Shown: positions 8,018 through 16,375, numbered from the stretch's first letter. The stretch: 64,000 nucleotides of DNA from Leptolyngbyaceae cyanobacterium JSC-12 (GCA_000309945.1 CM001633.1:9264-73263); one strand, 5' to 3'. Made by a program: numbers and translations. Notes: generated by a model from the sequence alone, not told the origin.

Positions 8018-9148
8018 TTACGATGCCAGAGCTGGGGTTACTAATTTCCCATTTTGCAGCAGTTGAATAATGGCGGTTTTCTCCAGTAACCCGACCAGAA
8101 CACCATTGGCTCGCACCACTGATATGGCATCGAGTTTGTGTTCTTCCAAGAACTTCACCACATCTAACAAAGGACGATCGCTCTCCACAGTTAGAGAAGA
8201 TGCCAACGGCATCACCAGGGATTGCACGGCGGTGTCTGCCCAACGCTCACTGGGAATCAGTTTCAGGTCATCCACAGTGATTGTGCCCAGCAGTTGTCCA
8301 GCACCATCTGTCACAAGAAACTTGCGCCAGTTTCGCTGACTTAAAACCTGCTGATCAGCAAATGCCCGTAGAGTTTGAGAGGCTTCCACAATGGGACTTT
8401 CGGCAACTACAGCATCGGCTGCAGTCAGTCCTGCTAGCCGATCTTGTACCGTAGCGTATTGCGCTGCTTGCCCAGCATTTTGTAGCAAAAACCAACCGAT
8501 CAATACATTCCAGAAATTTACTCCCCCACCAGACCAGAAGATAGGTAGTAACCCTGACGCGATCGCCACCCAGCCAAACGCTTGACCCACTCGTCCGGCA
8601 AACTGAATTCCTCTGTAAGGATTGCCGGTTAGCTTCCAGACCAACGCCTTTAAAATGTTGCCACCATCGAGGGGGAGTCCTGGAATCAGGTTAAACAGAG
8701 CTAGAGCCAGGTTAACAGAAGCCAGCACTTTTAGAATGGCTGCTAGTGCTCCAGAAATCCCAGTGAAACCGGCAACCGATGCCACACTCACTGCGATCAA
8801 TAGACTCACTAATGGACCTGCGATCGCCACCCAAAAGGCATCTGCAGGTGTTTCTGACTCTTTTTCTAGACTGGCTAATCCACCAAACAAAAACAGCGTA
8901 ATGGAATTCACGCCAATGCCTTGTTTCAATGCCACAAAGCTATGACCCAACTCATGGGCCAGCACAGAACTGAACAACAGCAGCGCTGTAAGCAATCCCA
9001 ATCCCCAGGCAAGACCCGCAGGTAGAGATGGGAATTGAGCCGCCAGACCCGAACCATAACTCAACGTTACTAATCCCAACACTAGGAACCAGGATGGGTT
9101 GATGTAAAACGGGATGCCGAACAAACTCCCGATACGAATGTTACTCAT
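8018..9148 (-). CDS. M50 (site-2 protease family) membrane metallopeptidase with CBS pair
   Basis: A 376-residue intramembrane zinc protease. HELGH at residues 65-69 lies in a hydrophobic helix and gives two His ligands and the catalytic Glu; D161 in NLIPGLPLDGG is the third ligand. Both are in their usual places. Residues 1-240 hold about five or six helices. The C-terminal 130 residues form a tandem CBS domain (ADAVVAESP...LVTDGAGQLLGTITVDDL; AISVVRANGVLVGLLEKTAI), which in this subfamily may sense adenine nucleotides. Such proteases cleave membrane-bound regulators; the target here is unknown. The gene is monocistronic by spacing, and the start at 9148 agrees with the family N-terminus (IGSLFGIPFYINPSW). 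Confidence 0.9.
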   Translation of the reverse strand: MSNIRIGSLFGIPFYINPSWFLVLGLVTLSYGSGLAAQFPSLPAGLAWGLGLLTALLLFSSVLAHELGHSFVALKQGIGVNSITLFLFGGLASLEKESETPADAFWVAIAGPLVSLLIAVSVASVAGFTGISGALAAILKVLASVNLALALFNLIPGLPLDGGNILKALVWKLTGNPYRGIQFAGRVGQAFGWVAIASGLLPIFWSGGGVNFWNVLIGWFLLQNAGQAAQYATVQDRLAGLTAADAVVAESPIVEASQTLRAFADQQVLSQRNWRKFLVTDGAGQLLGTITVDDLKLIPSERWADTAVQSLVMPLASSLTVESDRPLLDVVKFLEEHKLDAISVVRANGVLVGLLEKTAIIQLLQNGKLVTPALAS

Positions 9149-9222
9149 GTCGGATGCCTTCGAATGTGTAGACGATCTTCATCGCCTTTGGTCTTCATGT
9201 TTCTAATGTAACAATATGTAAA

Positions 9223-9640
9223 CTAATTTTTAATCTTGTAATTGGTGTGATTACCAACTTCGGTCGGTTCGGTTGAGATCCCAATTGGGGCTATGGCAAC
9301 GGGAGGAAATTGCGTAACCAAATTCTCGTGATAACGAAACCCGTTGAGGTCTTCAATCGGAGACATTGAATAGGGATCCATTGCACGGACTTTACGGATG
9401 TAGGGATGGAAGTTCCACAGCAATGCCATTGTCCGTAATCCCTGCTTGGCCGCAGCAAGGGTGCCGTGGAAGTACTGCATGGCATAGAGAATACGGTCTT
9501 GATCGTTAACCTTCTGGGAGATCGAACCACCACAGACAGAACCGAAACCGCTGCCTCAACCAGTAACTTTCTGGGTGGTTTCGGACTCACAAATCACCTC
9601 GAAGAACGAGTGCAAGGACTGGATACAGAGCCAGCTAAAG
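9223..9640 (-). pseudogene. probable transposase C-terminal remnant
   Basis: In one frame, interrupted by a TGA at 9556-9558, the sequence reads SVCGGSISQKVNDQDRILYA, then MQYFHGTLAAAKQGLRTMAL, then LWNFHPYIRKVRAM and later EDLNGFRYHENLV. This looks like the C-terminal end of a DDE-type transposase common in cyanobacteria; I recognise the FHGxLxxAKQGLR...LLWNFHPY pattern but cannot name the family. No N-terminal catalytic region, start codon or terminal repeats are visible. It abuts the truncated toxin gene and may have caused that truncation. Confidence 0.45.
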
Positions 9641-9643
9641 AAT

Positions 9644-9811
9644 CTATGCAAGCCGTGAGAGAGTAAAGACAACCAAACCCTCACCCTCTCCCAGTTGGAG
9701 AATAACAAGAAGCTTCTGGCAATGGATTTGGGCAAATTCAACTGCGTATCCTGCATCGCGCAATAATGCTGCCGCAGAGAGTGGTAATCCCTGATCAAGC
9801 AACAGTTTCAT
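9644..9811 (-). pseudogene. truncated DUF5615-type PIN-like toxin
   Basis: The frame opens with MKLLLDQGLPLSAAALLRDAGYAVEFAQ, the first strand and helix of DUF5615 proteins (PIN-like RNases; about 110 residues when whole). Homology fades after about residue 25, and the frame runs through unrelated sequence to a stop at residue 56. The later acidic residues needed for the active site are absent, so the toxin is very likely dead. Its ATG lies inside the last codons of the DUF433 gene (16-base overlap), the normal arrangement of this toxin-antitoxin pair. Confidence 0.65.
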
Positions 9812-10037
9812 AGCGATTTGGTAACTCGATGATGCGATCGTCTAAGTAGGAAGAAACAAAAATTAGGGCTTGTCGAATGTCTTCATCCTCTAATTCGGGA
9901 AATTCTTGGCGTAGTTCTCCTTTGTCAGGGTAAGTTGCTAGTAATTCAATAACGCGACGAACCGTAAGCCGGAGATTACGAATACAGGGCTGTCCGTTCA
10001 TGCGATTAGGATTGCTAGTGATGCGATCAAGTTTCAT
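9795..10037 (-). CDS. DUF433 antitoxin-like protein
   Basis: An 80-residue protein with the DUF433 pattern: RITSNPNRMNGQPCIRNLRL, TVRRVIELLATYPDKGELRQ, EFPELEDEDIRQAL and an aromatic tail. DUF433 is a small helix-turn-helix domain that pairs with DUF5615/PIN-like toxins. Here it is intact and overlaps the start of a truncated partner, so it is an orphan antitoxin. Such proteins usually bind their own promoter, but I see no clear operator. All genes from 9223 to 12448 point the same way, fitting an accessory island. Confidence 0.85.
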   Translation of the reverse strand: MKLDRITSNPNRMNGQPCIRNLRLTVRRVIELLATYPDKGELRQEFPELEDEDIRQALIFVSSYLDDRIIELPNRYETVA

Positions 10038-10087
10038 GGCAGTAACCCTAGCTCCTTACGAAATTCGTCATCGTATATTGCATGTTC

Positions 10088-10633
10088 CTAGTTTTTAGAC
10101 TCTTTTATTTGCCCTACTGTAATACCTTTCGCTCCTCGAAGATCGGCACCATCAAGACCGCAGACATAGAGATAAGCGCCCTCTAAGTTGATATCCTCTA
10201 GTTTTGCTCCATCAGCATCAATAGTCAGCTTTATAGGTTCTCCCTCTGTATCCTTCTCTTTTGCTAACTCTTCTAAAGCGATTTTCAGTGCAGTGCTAAA
10301 AAATCTTCCCTCTCCGCTTCTTTTGACAGTATTGGCTGAATCAACTGCCTTCTAGTACTCAAAACGCCTTCTCTTTGCCTCTTCCTCTGCTCTCTCTTCC
10401 CACTTTGGGATTTCCCTCAAGAAGGCAATAGCCGCAATCAGTACCCCAAGTTTACTGAGAGAATCAAGAACTTTGATAAATGCTGATTTTTCAAGCCAAG
10501 CAGCAAATTGATTGGAAAAGAGGAACGTGGCTAAGAGCAAAATGGTGATCGTAAGCCAAATACCCCACTCCTCCCGTAAAGTAGTCCGGAGTAACGCTCC
10601 AAAAGTTCTCCGCTTAGGTCGCTTGCTTGTCAT
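10088..10633 (-). pseudogene. pentapeptide-repeat membrane protein with an in-frame TAG
   Basis: Residues 1-93 carry a basic N-terminus, a hydrophobic segment (WGIWLTITILLLATFLFSN), a second weaker one (LGVLIAAIAFL) and a charged stretch ending RRRFEY, then TAG at 10352-10354. The same frame continues for 87 codons (KAVDSANTVKRSGEGRFFST onward) into pentapeptide-like repeats (AKLEDINLEGAYLYVCGLDG, then ADLRGAKG) and a stop at 10088-10090. Cyanobacterial homologues usually have Gln after this Tyr, so one C-to-T change (CAG to TAG) explains the break. Either a young pseudogene or a shorter membrane protein remains. It lies between the DUF433 gene and an attC-like site. Confidence 0.7.
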
Positions 10634-10732
10634 CTTACTTCCACAGGCTCAAGGCAGGTCAAAGTCTATTATCTCTCCAAACTTCAACCAATGAGGCAAG
10701 CGTTGGCTTTTAGAGATGTATCACTTTCTGGT

Positions 10733-10817
10733 GTCTAACGTTCGTGCTCACCGAACGCAAATACCCTTTGGAACGAATTGACAATAACCGTGTTCCGGTG
10801 CAGCGCGGTTGTTATGC
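10733..10817 (-). repeat. attC-like integron recombination site
   Basis: Read on the minus strand the element opens with GCATAAC (10817-10811) and closes with GTTAGAC (10739-10733). The latter fits the attC core GTTRRRY exactly; the former differs from RYYYAAC at one base. Between them GTTCCGGTG (10792-10800) pairs with CACCGAAC (10749-10756) leaving one unpaired base, the extrahelical-base feature of attC. It starts 26 bases after the TPR stop codon, where a cassette attC belongs. A dispersed cyanobacterial palindrome is the alternative. Confidence 0.5.
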
Positions 10818-10843
10818 GGCTGTGAACACCCGGGTTCAATCAA

Positions 10844-12448
10844 CTACCTCCAAAATTGCCACCTTTGCCTGGACTTTGAAGATTGCTGCTGTGCTTTGCT
10901 GAATGTAGTGATTAACCCTTGCAACTTAAACTCAAATTCACGATCGCCCATTGCACGGCTGATCTCTAAGGCTTGTTGCAGAGCTTGTAGGGCTTGTTGC
11001 AACTGCCCCAAACCTAGGTGCGCCATGCCCAGACGAGCTAAAGCATCGATTTCTGCTCTTCGGTCACTCACTTCCCGAATCACGGTTAATTCCTGCTGTA
11101 GTGGGGCAATGGCATTTTGGGGTTGTTCGAGTGAGAAATAGGTTGCAGCTATATCCCCAAGGCATTGAATCTGATAAGGGCGATCGCCAATGTCCCGATA
11201 AATGTCTAAAGCTTGCTGAATGCTTTCAAGAACTCGATTGTATTGCTTCTGTGAGGCGTAGTACATCGCAAGGTTTTTCCAACAGTTCGCTTCACCTCTA
11301 CGTTCTCCTAACGATCGATAAATCGGTAGTGCTTTTTGATAGCACTCATAGGCTTGAGCAGCTTGGTTGAGGCGTGAGTAGCTTGTACCGAGAGAGAGCA
11401 ACATTCCTGCCTCTAATTGTAAATCTCCTTGCGTCTGGGCATAGCTGAGCAACTGTTGATAAATTTCGATTGCCCTTACATATTGGGCTGCTGCAAAGTA
11501 CGCTTCTGCCAAATGATACGAGCAATCCAGTTGAGCTTGATGATTTCCATTTTCCTGAGCAATCGCGATCGCCTGTTGGAAAACTGCGATCGCCTGTGAA
11601 TGTTCACCTAAATGACTATAAGCCGTGCCCAAATCTGCCAGTGTAGCGAGTTCTGAAACCTTGTCGCCTGACTGACGAAAAGCTGCAAGAGCCTGCTGTA
11701 AAAAGTTGATACTCAACTGAACTTGATTGTGTTTATAGTGTAATTGCCCCAGTGTATAGAGCGTCTTGGCTTCCTCTCGTGGCTCGCTGGTTTGCCTAGC
11801 CAACCTCAAAGCCTGCTCACAATACGCCTTGGCTTGCGCGTAATCTCCCTGATTGCTGTAAACACCTGCTAAATTTCTAAGTGGGATGAGTTGCTTATCT
11901 ATGCTGCCAAGTTGTTTCGCTACTTCAGTTGCCCGTTCATAATTCCAGGTTGCCTCTTTCGGTTGACCAGACATCAAATACGTCACACCCAAATGGTTGA
12001 GGACGTTGCATTCTTGATCTGCATCGAACAAGCGGTACACCTCAGCAGCCTGAGTCAGGTACTCAATCGCTTGCTGATGTTGTTGTAAGTCCGAATAGAG
12101 TAATCCCAGGGTCTCCAATGATTTTGCCTCACCTTCCCGATCCCGAATTTCTCTGTAGATAGCGCTCGCCTGCTGTAAATAAGCGATCGCATCCTGATGT
12201 CGTCCTAATGTCTGATATGGAAGGTGAAGATTAAACAAAGCATCCGCCTCACCTTTGCGACTTTCCTGGGGAAATGCCTTACGAACATCAACGTCCTGAT
12301 AGAGTATTAACGCTCGTTGCAAAGAATTGATGCTATGTTGCATTGAGCTTGTGGACTGAAAGGAACGAAAAACCGGGCTTGAACTAAGAAACCCCTGTGA
12401 AACTAAACCATCCGCCTCTGTCTTCTTCGCCGCCGCTTCATCAGACAT
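10844..12448 (-). CDS. tetratricopeptide-repeat protein
   Basis: A 534-residue protein made almost wholly of TPR units (about eleven), e.g. LFNLHLPYQTLGRHQDAIAY, LGVTYLMSGQPKEATWNYER and LAMYYASQKQYNRVLESIQ. This gives a superhelical scaffold for protein-protein contacts. There is no signal peptide, membrane helix or catalytic domain; the end is basic (SRQRWQFWR). The ATG at 12448 is preceded by a GGGAGGAA-like ribosome site. The gene lies between an attC-like fold and the repeat array before a broken integrase, so it may be an integron cassette, although it is large for one. Partner unknown. Confidence 0.8.
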   Translation of the reverse strand: MSDEAAAKKTEADGLVSQGFLSSSPVFRSFQSTSSMQHSINSLQRALILYQDVDVRKAFPQESRKGEADALFNLHLPYQTLGRHQDAIAYLQQASAIYREIRDREGEAKSLETLGLLYSDLQQHQQAIEYLTQAAEVYRLFDADQECNVLNHLGVTYLMSGQPKEATWNYERATEVAKQLGSIDKQLIPLRNLAGVYSNQGDYAQAKAYCEQALRLARQTSEPREEAKTLYTLGQLHYKHNQVQLSINFLQQALAAFRQSGDKVSELATLADLGTAYSHLGEHSQAIAVFQQAIAIAQENGNHQAQLDCSYHLAEAYFAAAQYVRAIEIYQQLLSYAQTQGDLQLEAGMLLSLGTSYSRLNQAAQAYECYQKALPIYRSLGERRGEANCWKNLAMYYASQKQYNRVLESIQQALDIYRDIGDRPYQIQCLGDIAATYFSLEQPQNAIAPLQQELTVIREVSDRRAEIDALARLGMAHLGLGQLQQALQALQQALEISRAMGDREFEFKLQGLITTFSKAQQQSSKSRQRWQFWR

Positions 12449-12612
12449 GACAGTTCCTCCCGCTAATTGGAGTATGGATTTGCAGCAATATCTCTATTTT
12501 ACAAAGGTGCTGAGAGCCGTGATTGTTCGCGAAACACACTATAAAGATACTAAGAGGAGATGAGCAAATTTCGGATATTATTTTCACGAGAGTTCCACCA
12601 CATAACTATGTA

Positions 12613-12844
12613 TTAAGTGTCAAATTTGCTGGATAAGCGCCCAATTTCCCAGCATTATCCTGCACATTTGCGGGATAATCCCCCTTTTTAAGGAATTAAA
12701 CAAAGACTTTACAGGTTAAGTTCGGGAAATCGGGGTGTTATCCATCACTTTTGAGGGTTAATTCTACAGATTAGGGTGCTTATTCATCACTTTTGCTGGA
12801 TAACATCCTCTAATTCGGAGTTATCCAGCAATCTACCATGTCTC
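12613..12844. repeat. array of five 24-bp inverted-repeat units on a 42-bp period, plus a half unit
   Basis: Units start at 12613, 12655, 12696, 12738 and 12780 (steps 42, 41, 42, 42). Each is 24 bp and has the form TTAtcC-N12-GGaTAA with a shared ACwTTTG core. The third is the most diverged (TTAAAC...GGTTAA). A left half unit, TTATCCAGCA, starts at 12821. Spacers are 17-18 bp with an AT-rich centre. A perfect 12-bp inverted repeat (TTGCTGGATAAC at 12793-12804, GTTATCCAGCAA at 12820-12831) links the last two units. The array ends at the integrase start codon. Spacers are too short for CRISPR. Confidence 0.8.
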
Positions 12845-12968
12845 AAACTCAACCACCACGACTACTCAACCAAATCAGGGAATCGATTCACCTCAAACAC
12901 TTCAGCCTCAAAACTGAGACATCTTATGTCTATTACATTTGAGATTTCATTCTGTTTCACAATAAAAT
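12838..12968 (+). pseudogene. N-terminal remnant of an integron-type tyrosine recombinase
   Basis: From ATG at 12838 the frame reads MSQTQPPRLLNQIRESIHLK, then HFSLKTETSYVYYI, stops at TGA (12940-12942) and resumes in the same frame as DFILFHNK. IntI-type integrases have the same run in their N-terminal SAM-like domain (LLDQxRxxIRxxHYSxRTExxYVxWIxxFIxFH). About 44 of roughly 320 residues remain; the catalytic R...H-R...Y half is missing. Two events are visible: a nonsense codon (probably from an Arg codon) and truncation at about 12968, where a hairpin begins. It points away from the cassette-like genes, as intI does in integrons. Confidence 0.7.
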
Positions 12969-12969
12969 A

Positions 12970-13005
12970 AGCTGGTAGCCTGCCTTAAAGCAAGCTCTAC
13001 CAGCT
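12970..13005. repeat. 9-bp-stem hairpin at the integrase breakpoint
   Basis: AGCTGGTAG (12970-12978) pairs perfectly with CTACCAGCT (12997-13005) around an 18-base loop. It begins where integrase homology ends. No T-run follows directly (a T-rich stretch comes only near 13040), so it is more likely an element end or RNA structure than a terminator. From 13006 to 13178 I see no gene. Confidence 0.6.
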
Positions 13006-13178
13006 ATTACATACGCTGATCCTCTTAATTCCTAAAATTTTTTTCTGCTTATCGTTCCATGTTTGGAGATGATTAAGTTTTATGCGATCGCATGAGCATT
13101 ACCATGTCATTTTGAATACACGAACGTGAAAAAAGTAGGCGTTTTCTGCTCATTCACACACACTCAAACGATTTAGTT

Positions 13179-14087
13179 TCAATTGTTAGAACACTGGTGC
13201 AATTCCAAATATCGATGTAGGTATTCAGTGATGATGCCATGTAATAACAAATTCCTTGCAGCTTCAAAAGGGCTTTCTGGTGCAAGCGGATGACGATTTG
13301 TAATTACATGATTCCAGTTATAATCACCCGTAATTGCGCTCACATAGCAGCCAAAATTCTCATCAAACTCCAGAGACAACACAGCTCGCTCAAACTCATC
13401 ACAGGTTAGCCAGAATGAATAGATGATCTTAAACAATTCAATCGCAGATTCCAGATCCAGGACTTGCAGCCATCCACGCTGAGATACGTCGATATGAATA
13501 TCAATCGGCTGGATGCTAGTAAAATTAAGCCCTTGCTTACGAACTTGCTGTACCCAATTAGGGTTATTTCTCTGAGCCTCGTTATAGTCCAGTACAAAGT
13601 TATAAAGAATCAAATCATGCTCCAGGAAAGCATTTTCTGCTAAATCATGCACAGTGCGAGGATAAAGCTTTGATTTCTCAATTGCTGGGTCTGGACCATT
13701 GTCAATCAGGAAATTAACAATATTAGAACCAAGACAAATATGCCGCACAATTAGGTAGCAAGCCTCTGGGGTGACAAAATGATTAAGAAACCAAACTGCC
13801 ATGCGATGCATAAGTTTATAGTGGCTGAACTGAAATGGTAGTAGGCGTTTGACAACCAAAATTACTGCCAGTAACACATTTGCGATCGCTCGAATCGGCA
13901 ACAATAGAAATTTGCGTGTCCAGTTCTGCAAATCTCGAATCATGTATGCCTTTGCTACTGGATCAACAGGAATTGCCTGATCTAGATACAATGCATCCCA
14001 GGCGTTGGGATCTCGGCGATCGCGCGGTTTTGGTATGTAAGGAACCTGCTCAGGTTGAGGACGGGTAAGTGTAGTTTCTTGAGTCAT
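13179..14087 (-). CDS. conserved protein of unknown function, downstream of the KAS III fusion
   Basis: A 302-residue protein I do not recognise. The N-terminus is proline- and charge-rich (PYIPKPRDRRDPNAWDALYL). One hydrophobic stretch at about residues 63-83 (IRAIANVLLAVILVVKRLLP) may anchor it in the membrane; a second weaker one follows (MAVWFLNHFV). The rest is helical with conserved-looking acidic and His residues (LAENAFLEHDLILYNFVLDY; FDENFGCYVSAITGDYNWNH). It lies 178 bases after the KAS III/heme-oxygenase-like gene on the same strand and may share its promoter, suggesting a role in the same pathway. Confidence 0.65.
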   Translation of the reverse strand: MTQETTLTRPQPEQVPYIPKPRDRRDPNAWDALYLDQAIPVDPVAKAYMIRDLQNWTRKFLLLPIRAIANVLLAVILVVKRLLPFQFSHYKLMHRMAVWFLNHFVTPEACYLIVRHICLGSNIVNFLIDNGPDPAIEKSKLYPRTVHDLAENAFLEHDLILYNFVLDYNEAQRNNPNWVQQVRKQGLNFTSIQPIDIHIDVSQRGWLQVLDLESAIELFKIIYSFWLTCDEFERAVLSLEFDENFGCYVSAITGDYNWNHVITNRHPLAPESPFEAARNLLLHGIITEYLHRYLELHQCSNN

Positions 14088-14265
14088 GGCGCAGACAAAC
14101 GATAAAAGAGCAACAACAAGGAGGAACGGAGTAGGGGGGAGTTTTTGTGGTTACCCTAATGTTTCAACAGATCAACGCACAACAGCCCCCACTCAATCTT
14201 GCAGAACTGATTGGACAACCTGCAAAAGCGATGTACCCAAACGAATATCCAGACCTAATATCGGA

Positions 14266-16173
14266 TTATCGAACTTCTTCTAATTGCAACAGGTACAAGC
14301 GGGCAGTCACCTGAGCTGTTTTGACAATTTGTTGAGCTATCTCCAAAGTCATCCAATCTGCATGAATCATTGCATCCAACTTACCAATGTGAGATTCATC
14401 GTTAGCGGCATGATAACCCAGGAACGAAATCTGCTCTTTCTGTAAACCCAGTGTTTGCTGAATTTGCTCTGCCCATTTACCAGCCATCTTATTTCCCAAT
14501 CCTTCAATTATGAACATGCTGCCAATCAGATCCACTGGATTTTCTTTCGACGCTTGATGAAAAATAAACGCTGACAATGCCTCACTTCCTACATTTTTCT
14601 CCGCTTCGAGAATCTCACGCAGCTCACCTCCTACAGCCACGTAATTGCGCTCCAACATTTGAAAATCCCGGTGTTCATCCTGAGCATGACCAATAAACAG
14701 CGATCGCAGCCTGAAATCCGTCATGTTAGATGCAGCTCGTGCAATCCATCGTGCTCCTTCCACAACTTGAGGGCGCAAATTCCGCAATAATGCCTTGTAA
14801 TCATCCAGCGTGAACTCACCCCGATTTAGTTTTCGCACAATTGGCACCGATTGCAACTTCCGCTCAAACTCTAGCCACACCAGCGCTAACTGACGCAATA
14901 GATATTCAGAGGGAATCGGAGATGCCATTGAAGATTGGCGAGGAGCGATTGAAGGTGACAGTTCAGGCGATCGTTGCAATCCAGAATCGGCAATCGGCAA
15001 TCCAAACGCTTCCTGGCTGCTAAATCCTGGACATTTGCTAACAGCATTCCCTACAACTGTTAACAGCAGATACGCAGTGGTAAACCTGCCACTTTCCGGG
15101 ACAAAACAGAAGATTTTTTGCCCTGGCTGCAGGTTTCCTGAATGAAATAACTCTTCCAACATCAAGTAAATAGAGGCACAGCCTGTGTTGCCACGAGTGT
15201 AGAGATTTGTAAACCATTTTTCTTCAGGGATCAGACAACCTGCTTTATCAAGCAATTCCACAATTTGCCCCCGGAAGAAATGGGAAGAATAATGGCACAG
15301 CAACCAATCAATCTCGTCTGGTTTAACTCGTCCTGCTTCAATTAGCCGTAACCAGCCTTCTACCCCTAGTTTGATGACATCATCCAGTAACCGAATATTT
15401 TGCCGAAGATTGATTGCTCCAGCTTTGGCTGCTTCCACGTAGGATGAGTAATCCATCCAACTTTTTTGGGCAGTTCCATCTGCCGTCCCAGCATACATAC
15501 AAACTGGATAGGCATTTGCATGAGAAATTGATTCAATCCATTCAATTTTTAAGCTGATTCCAGATGAGTTTGGATGATTTTGCAAAACAAACGCACCAGC
15601 ACCATCAGAAAGCATCCAGCGCAAAAACTCACTGTCAAACCCTAAATTTCCTCCAGCTTGAATATCAGTTTCAGCTTCAAAGTTAGTGTGTTTAAACAGA
15701 CGAGATGGTTGTTCAGAAGCTACAGCGATCGCAGTCTGCTTTTCTCCTAATTTAATTTGCGAGACTGCATATTTCAGCGCACCAACTCCAGCACAGCAAA
15801 CTCCCATACTGGTCAATATTTCAATTGGAGAAAGTTCCGGTAATTCGCCATGTACCATACTGGCAAAACCTGGAACTAACAAATCTGCCCAACTTGTTCC
15901 AGCACACAATAAATCAATCGTTGATGGATCTAAATCAAGCTGATAAATGGCATCTCGCACAGCATTAGCTGCCATTTGACTATTCAAATACGTAGTCTGC
16001 TGATTTTGATCTAAGGCATAGTATCGTTGTTGAATGCCATTACTCTTTAGAATTCGCCTCTTCACTTTTGATGAACGACCATTCACCTTACCAAGATAAG
16101 TTTCCAGATGATCATTATCAACAGGCTCACCTGGCAAAAACTTGCCAATACTCGTAATAAATACAGCATGCAT
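14266..16173 (-). CDS. ketoacyl-ACP synthase III fused to a heme-oxygenase-like oxidase domain
   Basis: A 635-residue two-domain enzyme. Residues 1-380 are a FabH-like ketosynthase with an intact Cys-His-Asn triad: C127 (GVCCAGVGAL), H294 (DWLLCHYSSHF) and N329 (RGNTGCASIY). A Ser/Pro-rich linker (about 385-420) leads to residues 425-635, a helical heme-oxygenase-like metal-oxidase fold with possible ligands H496, D499 and H501 (GHAQDEHRDF), E557 (FIIEGLGNKMAGKW), H588, D592 and H595 (YHAANDESHIGKLD). Ketosynthase III enzymes condense acyl-thioesters; HDO domains do oxidative chemistry such as decarboxylation or N-oxidation. The fusion suggests a chain is built and then oxidised by one protein. 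Product unknown. A divergent Coq4-like gene shares the upstream region. Confidence 0.8.
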   Translation of the reverse strand: MHAVFITSIGKFLPGEPVDNDHLETYLGKVNGRSSKVKRRILKSNGIQQRYYALDQNQQTTYLNSQMAANAVRDAIYQLDLDPSTIDLLCAGTSWADLLVPGFASMVHGELPELSPIEILTSMGVCCAGVGALKYAVSQIKLGEKQTAIAVASEQPSRLFKHTNFEAETDIQAGGNLGFDSEFLRWMLSDGAGAFVLQNHPNSSGISLKIEWIESISHANAYPVCMYAGTADGTAQKSWMDYSSYVEAAKAGAINLRQNIRLLDDVIKLGVEGWLRLIEAGRVKPDEIDWLLCHYSSHFFRGQIVELLDKAGCLIPEEKWFTNLYTRGNTGCASIYLMLEELFHSGNLQPGQKIFCFVPESGRFTTAYLLLTVVGNAVSKCPGFSSQEAFGLPIADSGLQRSPELSPSIAPRQSSMASPIPSEYLLRQLALVWLEFERKLQSVPIVRKLNRGEFTLDDYKALLRNLRPQVVEGARWIARAASNMTDFRLRSLFIGHAQDEHRDFQMLERNYVAVGGELREILEAEKNVGSEALSAFIFHQASKENPVDLIGSMFIIEGLGNKMAGKWAEQIQQTLGLQKEQISFLGYHAANDESHIGKLDAMIHADWMTLEIAQQIVKTAQVTARLYLLQLEEVR

Positions 16174-16375
16174 AATGGGATTTCCTGAAACGATTGTGAA
16201 GAAAGCAATAGTTTGTGCAGATCAGATATTTTGAATTTAGTGATGATTAAAGAGAACTTTGATAATTTTGTGCCACTTCTTAAAAGTGGTACTAAAAATC
16301 AGTACAACCCCAAGGAAACTATCACATTAGAAATAGCAAATTAGATGTATCTATTCCTATGTAACGACAAACCGA

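Noticed and set aside
12613-12844. The periodic array as a CRISPR.
   Set aside because: Spacers are only 17-18 bp, repeats are imperfect and palindromic at the ends, and no cas genes are present.
12613-12844. The array as the end of a Tn7-like or CAST transposon.
   Set aside because: No tnsB/tniA-type genes are near, and the motif differs from CAST end repeats I can recall. Kept only as a remote alternative.
14159-14314. A 51-codon plus-strand frame starting MFQQINAQQPPLNLAELIGQ.
   Set aside because: It has no ribosome site and runs into the end of the KAS III fusion on the other strand; no homology recognised.
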